25,232 nt of DNA, taken from positions 1 to 25,232 of IMG/VR virus record IMGVR_UViG_3300046011_004470. The stretch is one strand, 5' to 3'. A program made the position numbers and the translations under genes. Positions 21,547-25,232 of the stretch are shown piece after piece (position 1 is the stretch's first letter; the number at the start of each line of letters is the position of its first letter). The notes beneath the pieces were generated by a model. The model saw nothing but the letters and a program-made list of their open reading frames with translations, was not told the DNA's origin and searched no databases. The stretch comes from a virus.

Positions 21547-21973
21547 ACTTATGCCGGATGCTTCGCATGAAGCCGCGTTGAGGGATGCATTCCCCGAGGT
21601 GGACCCCGGTGCTCTGCCAGTAGGTGGACGGATTCTCGTCCAATGGCGACAGACCAAAAAGACTGTCACCAGTTCTGGCATCGTGCTGGTCGAAGAGACC
21701 AAGGAGACCGAAAAGTGGAACAATCAGGTGGCGAAAGTTATTGCGATTGGTCCGCTCGCTTTCAAGAAACGCGACACCCTTGAGCCGTGGCCGGAAGGCA
21801 ACTGGATTGAGGTCGGAGATTATGTGCGGATGCCCAAATGGGGCGGCGACCGTTGGGAAGTACCCTACGGAGACCCTTCGATTGGCGAGACCGCGCTTTT
21901 CAGTGTGTTTAACGATCATGAAGTTATCGCGAAGGTAACGGGTGATCCCTTGAATGTGAAGGCATTCCTATGA
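21536..21973 (+). CDS. GroES-like co-chaperonin
   Basis: A 145-residue protein with a Cpn10-type core: VGGRILVQWRQTKKTVTSSGIVLVEETKETEKWNNQVAKVIAIGPLAF, then PWPEGNWIEVGDYVRMPKWGG. The SGIVLVEE mobile-loop region and VGDYVR strand correspond to those of GroES, though the protein is about 45 residues longer. Phages such as T4 (gp31) use their own co-chaperonin with host GroEL to fold the capsid protein, which fits its place between portal and scaffold. The TTG start at 21536 is favoured by AAAGGAAGA upstream; ATG 21551 is the alternative. ATGA overlap with scaffold. Confidence 0.8.
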   Translation: MTIELMPDASHEAALRDAFPEVDPGALPVGGRILVQWRQTKKTVTSSGIVLVEETKETEKWNNQVAKVIAIGPLAFKKRDTLEPWPEGNWIEVGDYVRMPKWGGDRWEVPYGDPSIGETALFSVFNDHEVIAKVTGDPLNVKAFL

Positions 21974-22992
21974 CTAGCACAGAGAAACTCGAATTGCAGG
22001 TATCGGAGGCGTCCGACGGGTCCGCGACAGTGGTTATGCCGCAGGGCGAGACTGCTCCGAATACCGGAGATACTTCCCAGAACCAATCCGGAGACACCCA
22101 AGACCGGGACGAAGACGTCGACAATGACGCCGACGACGATTCTGGTGGTTCAGACCCGGATGGGGGTGGCTCGGCGGGGTCAGACCCCGAGAGAGATGCG
22201 ATCCGACAGGCTCGACGCGAGGAGCGATTCCTCAAGAAGAAGCTCCAGAAGGCTCGGATGAGCGAGAGCAATACGCTGATCAACACTCTGAAGCGTCAAA
22301 ACGATCAGATGGCCGAGCGTTTGGCAGTTCTTGAGAAGAGGACTGCTGGAGCGGATCAGGCGCGGCTGGACAAGGCGATCGAGGATGCCCACGTACGTCT
22401 GCAATACGCCAAGATGAAGATCAAAGAGTCGACCGAAATGGCCGACGGCACTGGTCTGGCTGAGGCGCAAGAGTCTTGGTACGACGCCCGTCGTCAGGTC
22501 GAGGCTTTGGAGGCACTCAAGAAAAAGGCAGTGTCCACGCCTGCCAATTCGGCGGTCCCGAAAGCCCCCGATCCTCGACTCAAGCGTCTGGCGGGCGACT
22601 GGATGGCCCGAAATGATTGGTACGACCCCAACGGGAAAGACACGGATAGCCGCGTCGCGGTCAAAATCGACGAGAGTCTCGTCGAGGAAGGCTGGGACCC
22701 GACGAGTGACGAGTACTGGGAGGAGTTGGACAATAGATTGACAAAATATTTGCCGCACCGTTATAATGGTACCAGTGATGAAAGGTCGTCACAAGCACCT
22801 AGAAGGCCAAAGACGGTGGTAACTGGATCTGGACGTGAATCTCAAAGCACCCCGAAGGGGTCGGAGTTCCGTCTGTCTCCTGAGCGCGTTCGAGCGATCA
22901 AGGAAGCGGGTCGGTGGGATAATGTCTCCGAGCGCAACAAGATGATCCGCAAGTACGCTGAGTATGACCGTATGAATACGAATAGGAGCTGA
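21970..22992 (+). CDS. Capsid scaffolding protein
   Basis: A 340-residue protein with a strongly acidic, Asp/Gly/Ser-rich disordered region (about residues 35-75), a long coiled coil (about 78-190) and a basic C-terminal end (RRPKTVVTGSG...), the usual anatomy of scaffolding proteins, whose basic tail binds the capsid protein. It precedes the capsid genes directly. The codons for residues 257-266 hold a full-consensus promoter sequence. Low sequence conservation of scaffolds means the call rests on composition and location. Confidence 0.82.
   Translation: MTSTEKLELQVSEASDGSATVVMPQGETAPNTGDTSQNQSGDTQDRDEDVDNDADDDSGGSDPDGGGSAGSDPERDAIRQARREERFLKKKLQKARMSESNTLINTLKRQNDQMAERLAVLEKRTAGADQARLDKAIEDAHVRLQYAKMKIKESTEMADGTGLAEAQESWYDARRQVEALEALKKKAVSTPANSAVPKAPDPRLKRLAGDWMARNDWYDPNGKDTDSRVAVKIDESLVEEGWDPTSDEYWEELDNRLTKYLPHRYNGTSDERSSQAPRRPKTVVTGSGRESQSTPKGSEFRLSPERVRAIKEAGRWDNVSERNKMIRKYAEYDRMNTNRS
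22738..22767 (+). promoter_or_regulatory. Full-consensus sigma70 promoter inside the scaffold gene
   Basis: TTGACA at 22738-22743, an 18-base spacer and TATAAT at 22762-22767: both hexamers are perfect. No TGn and no conserved leader are present. It could raise transcription of the downstream capsid genes (from 22995) over scaffold. Confidence 0.6.
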
Positions 22993-22994
22993 TT

Positions 22995-23528
22995 ATGAAA
23001 GACGACCGCATCAAAAAAGATCTCACCGCTGGTGGCCGGGACTCTCGCGCTACGCAAGATCGTAGAGCCGCCAGTGATGAATTAGCAAGCCAGCAGGAGC
23101 GTCGCAGGATGTTCCGGAACGAGTGGATTCAAGAATCCCTCCCCAAGCCGCCCGATATTCCGGGCTATCATCTTACTTGGCTCTCTACCACTAACGGGTA
23201 CGATCCTATCCACAAACGTCTCCGCATGGGGTACACCCCCGTCGCGATCGAAGAAGTTCCGGGCTTTGAAAACTACAAAGTGAAAGCCGGAGAACACGCT
23301 GGATTCGTGGCATGCAACGAGATGCTTTTGTACAAGCTCCCGAACGAACTCTATCAGCAAATCATGGAAGAGCTGCATCACTTTGCTCCCCAAGATGAAG
23401 CGGACAAAATTCGCACGCAGATTGAGAACATGGGACCTCGGGATAGTAAAGGTCGTCCGCTCGGTATGGTTGAAGGTGAGGGGATGAGTCAGCTTGACCA
23501 AACCATGCCCGTTCCGGTATTTACCTGA
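22995..23528 (+). CDS. Head-region structural protein, unknown function
   Basis: A 177-residue protein, Shine-Dalgarno TAGGAG at 22982-22987. Basic N-terminal region (RRAASDELASQQERRRMFRNEW), then a domain with IPGYHLTWLSTTNGYDPIHKRLRMGYTPVAIEEVPGF and ACNEMLLYKLPNELYQQIM. This combination is familiar from head genes of podoviruses next to capsid genes; no enzyme motif is visible. It may be a minor head or assembly protein; exact role unknown. Confidence 0.82.
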   Translation: MKDDRIKKDLTAGGRDSRATQDRRAASDELASQQERRRMFRNEWIQESLPKPPDIPGYHLTWLSTTNGYDPIHKRLRMGYTPVAIEEVPGFENYKVKAGEHAGFVACNEMLLYKLPNELYQQIMEELHHFAPQDEADKIRTQIENMGPRDSKGRPLGMVEGEGMSQLDQTMPVPVFT

Positions 23529-23558
23529 CGGATCTCGAACTGTATTGGAGAAACTAAT

Positions 23559-24131
23559 ATGTCTTCTGCAAATGCACCGTTCGGTCTGCGTCCCGCTTTC
23601 CACCCCTCCGGTTTGGATCGCGCTCAAGCGCTGGCTGGCGGTATCGTCTCGGGGTACTCCTCGGACATTCTCAAGGGCCAACCGGTCAAATACGTAACCG
23701 GTGGTACTATCGAGCCAGCAGCCGCTGGCGATCGCTTTGCTGGCGCTTTTGCTGGCGTGGAGTGGACCGACACCACTGGTCGTCGTCGCGTCTCGAACTA
23801 TTGGCCTGCCAACACGGCATACCAGACTGGTTCGTGCGTGGCCTATTTCTACAATGATCCTCTGATCGTGTACGAAATTCAGGCAGACGGCTCTTTGGCG
23901 CAGACCTCTATCGGTGATCAAGCCGATCTAAGTGCTACCACCGCAGGTTCTAACGTCACTGGTCTGTCGCAGTGCACCATCTCGACCACTTTGGCCGGTG
24001 CTGGTGCTAGTGCTCAGATGCGGATCGTTGATCTTGCCCCGTACCCCGACAATGCTTGGGGCGATGCGTTCACGATTGTTCGCGCAACCATCAACGAGGC
24101 GCAGTTCCAAGCGTCCGTTAACGCCATCTAA
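23559..24131 (+). CDS. Putative capsid decoration or minor head protein
   Basis: A 190-residue beta-rich protein with Shine-Dalgarno TTGGAG. It begins SSANAPFGLRPAFHPSG, a pattern frequent in small capsid-associated proteins of podovirus-like phages, and contains Gly/Thr-rich strands (QPVKYVTGGTIEPAAAGDRFAGAFAGVEW). The next gene, the capsid protein, follows after 11 bases. Decoration is inferred from composition and context. Confidence 0.76.
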   Translation: MSSANAPFGLRPAFHPSGLDRAQALAGGIVSGYSSDILKGQPVKYVTGGTIEPAAAGDRFAGAFAGVEWTDTTGRRRVSNYWPANTAYQTGSCVAYFYNDPLIVYEIQADGSLAQTSIGDQADLSATTAGSNVTGLSQCTISTTLAGAGASAQMRIVDLAPYPDNAWGDAFTIVRATINEAQFQASVNAI

Positions 24132-24142
24132 GGGGGTAAATC

Positions 24143-25057
24143 ATGGCTGCTCCGATGAGAAGTACAGACTTTCGTTCGATCGTTGAACCGATTCTGAACG
24201 AATGTTTTGATGGTGTGTACGAGCAACGCAAGGATGAATGGTCTCGCGTTTTCCGCGAAGAGAACGGCATCCCGCGTAACTACCACGAAGAACCCGTCCT
24301 GTATGGGTTTGGTGCCGCTCCCCAACTGCCTGATGGCACTCCGGTGACCTATCAGCAGGGTGGTGTGCTGTTCCTCAAGCGCTACGTTTATAACGTGTAC
24401 GGTCTGGCCTTCGCGCTGACCAAAGTGCTGGTGGAAGACGGCGACCATATCCGTATTGGTCAGGTGTACGCCAAGCACTTGGCGCAATCCATGATCGAGA
24501 CCAAGGAAACGCTGTCGGCCAACGTGCTGAACCGCGCTTTCAACGCCTCGTATCCTGGCGGCGACGGTGTGCAGCTGAACAGCGCTTCGCACCCGATCGT
24601 CAACGGTACTTTCAGCAACCTGCTGAGCACCGCAGCTAACCTGTCGCAGACCTCGCTTGAGCAAATGCTCATTCAGATCCGTCAGGCTGTGGACAACAAC
24701 GGCAAGAAGATTCGTCTGGTGCCCCGCCAACTGGTGGTCGCACCTGGCAACGTCTTCCAGGCCGAGGTGCTGCTCAAATCGGTGCTGCGTGCTGGTACGG
24801 CTAACAACGACATCAACCCCGTCAAGTCTATTGGCTTGCTGGATGAGGGTGCCGCTGTTCTGTCCCGTCTGACCAACGCCAATGCATGGTGGGTTCAGAC
24901 CGACGCTCCCGAGGGCATGAAGCTGATGATGCGTCGCGCTATGGAAAAGACCATGGAAGGCGATTTCGAAACTGACTCGATGCGCTACAAGGCCACCGAG
25001 CGTTACGACGTTGGCTTCACTGATCCTCGTGCGATGTACGGTACTCCCGGCGTCTAA
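24143..25057 (+). CDS. Major capsid protein
   Basis: HK97-fold-type major head protein of 304 residues, preceded by AAGGGGG. Features: RSIVEPILNECFDGVYEQRKDEWSRVF at the N-terminus, TYQQGGVLFLKRYVYNVYGLAFALTKVLVEDG, IRLVPRQLVVAPGNVFQAEVLLKS and a C-terminal ERYDVGFTDPRAMYGTPGV, characteristic of phage capsid proteins with the typical P-domain RLVPRxLVVxP element. Many codons in this gene are C/G-ending and high-use in proteobacteria, as expected for the most abundant virion protein. Followed by a stable hairpin. Confidence 0.9.
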   Translation: MAAPMRSTDFRSIVEPILNECFDGVYEQRKDEWSRVFREENGIPRNYHEEPVLYGFGAAPQLPDGTPVTYQQGGVLFLKRYVYNVYGLAFALTKVLVEDGDHIRIGQVYAKHLAQSMIETKETLSANVLNRAFNASYPGGDGVQLNSASHPIVNGTFSNLLSTAANLSQTSLEQMLIQIRQAVDNNGKKIRLVPRQLVVAPGNVFQAEVLLKSVLRAGTANNDINPVKSIGLLDEGAAVLSRLTNANAWWVQTDAPEGMKLMMRRAMEKTMEGDFETDSMRYKATERYDVGFTDPRAMYGTPGV

Positions 25058-25064
25058 ACCATTT

Positions 25065-25086
25065 TGTGGGGGCTTCGGCCCCCACA
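25065..25086 (+). other. Stable UUCG hairpin after the capsid gene
   Basis: A 9-base-pair perfect stem TGTGGGGGC/GCCCCCACA closes a TTCG loop (C-UUCG-G), 7 bases after the capsid stop. There is no T-run after it on either strand, so it is a poor intrinsic terminator and more likely an mRNA-stabilising or processing hairpin between the capsid gene and the next one. Confidence 0.85.
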
Positions 25087-25103
25087 CCACAAGGAGAAAG
25101 ACA

Positions 25104-25232
25104 ATGGCAAATCTGATCGTAACTCGATTCCCCAATGGTGTTACCAACGTGGGAGAAGATTCGCCGTTTGCTGATCTGGCAATGCCAGCGCCAACTCTGT
25201 TTCACACTTACTTTGAAGATTTCGACTATCTT
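25104..25232 (+). CDS. Start of a further virion gene, 3'-truncated
   Basis: ATG 25104 after AAGGAGAAAG; 43 codons run off the window. The segment TRFPNGVTNVGEDSPFADLAMPAP and FHTYFEDFDYL resembles the start of a structural protein found just after the capsid gene in several podovirus-like phages. The function cannot be settled from this fragment. Confidence 0.78.
   Translation, partial: MANLIVTRFPNGVTNVGEDSPFADLAMPAPTLFHTYFEDFDYL

Noticed and set aside
1-25232. CRISPR arrays, insertion sequences, integrase or attachment sites
   Set aside because: No regular spaced repeats, transposase, integrase or repressor-like lysogeny genes were seen in this window.

Overview
The window is a contiguous piece of a tailed double-stranded DNA phage genome. 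All recognised genes are on the + strand, tightly packed, often with 4-base stop/start overlaps, and GC-rich. Sigma70-type promoters and Shine-Dalgarno sites (typically ATAGAGGA) point to a bacterial, probably Gram-negative (proteobacterial), host; the host itself cannot be named from the sequence. The gene set (PolA-family polymerase plus PurZ, MazZ and DatZ homologues, then a TerS/TerL/portal/scaffold/capsid block) recalls podoviruses of the phiVC8 type, whose genomes carry 2-aminoadenine (Z) in place of adenine.

Region 1 (1-6205), replication and Z-nucleotide metabolism: a 5'-truncated SF1 helicase, then a promoter and an operon of SSB-like protein, PolA/DpoZ-like DNA polymerase, PurZ (dGMP + Asp to the dZMP precursor), MazZ (dGTP to dGMP), two small unknown genes, DatZ (removes dATP) and a free-standing NrdR-like zinc ribbon. 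Together these would make dZTP, deplete dATP and copy Z into DNA. PurZ has Ser where PurA has its catalytic Asp, the known PurZ signature.

Region 2 (6202-14390), early accessory cassettes: an HDAC-fold amidohydrolase, an unknown 431-residue protein, a DUF6378-like protein, a DUF932 protein, a putative regulator with a Pro/Glu repeat linker, many small orphan genes and a PD-(D/E)XK nuclease. A near-identical module of extended -10 promoter plus conserved leader stands in front of successive cassettes (seven full copies in the window and two diverged relatives). One strong intrinsic terminator (10412-10442) lies between a promoter-like site and its gene.

Region 3 (14389-14871), about 480 bases without a gene: clustered ATGTAAC/GTTACAT and ATGGAAC/GTTCCAT half-sites with nested inverted repeats, then two copies of a 32-33-base unit carrying ACTATCG/CGATAGT arms. 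This is a candidate replication origin and/or early-to-late control region.

Region 4 (14872-25232), packaging and head genes: TerS, TerL, a 578-residue multi-domain protein with a possible ADP-ribosyltransferase-like region, portal, two small proteins, a GroES-like protein, scaffold, a structural unknown, a putative decoration protein, the major capsid protein and the start of one more virion gene. A full-consensus promoter lies inside the scaffold gene, upstream of the capsid genes.
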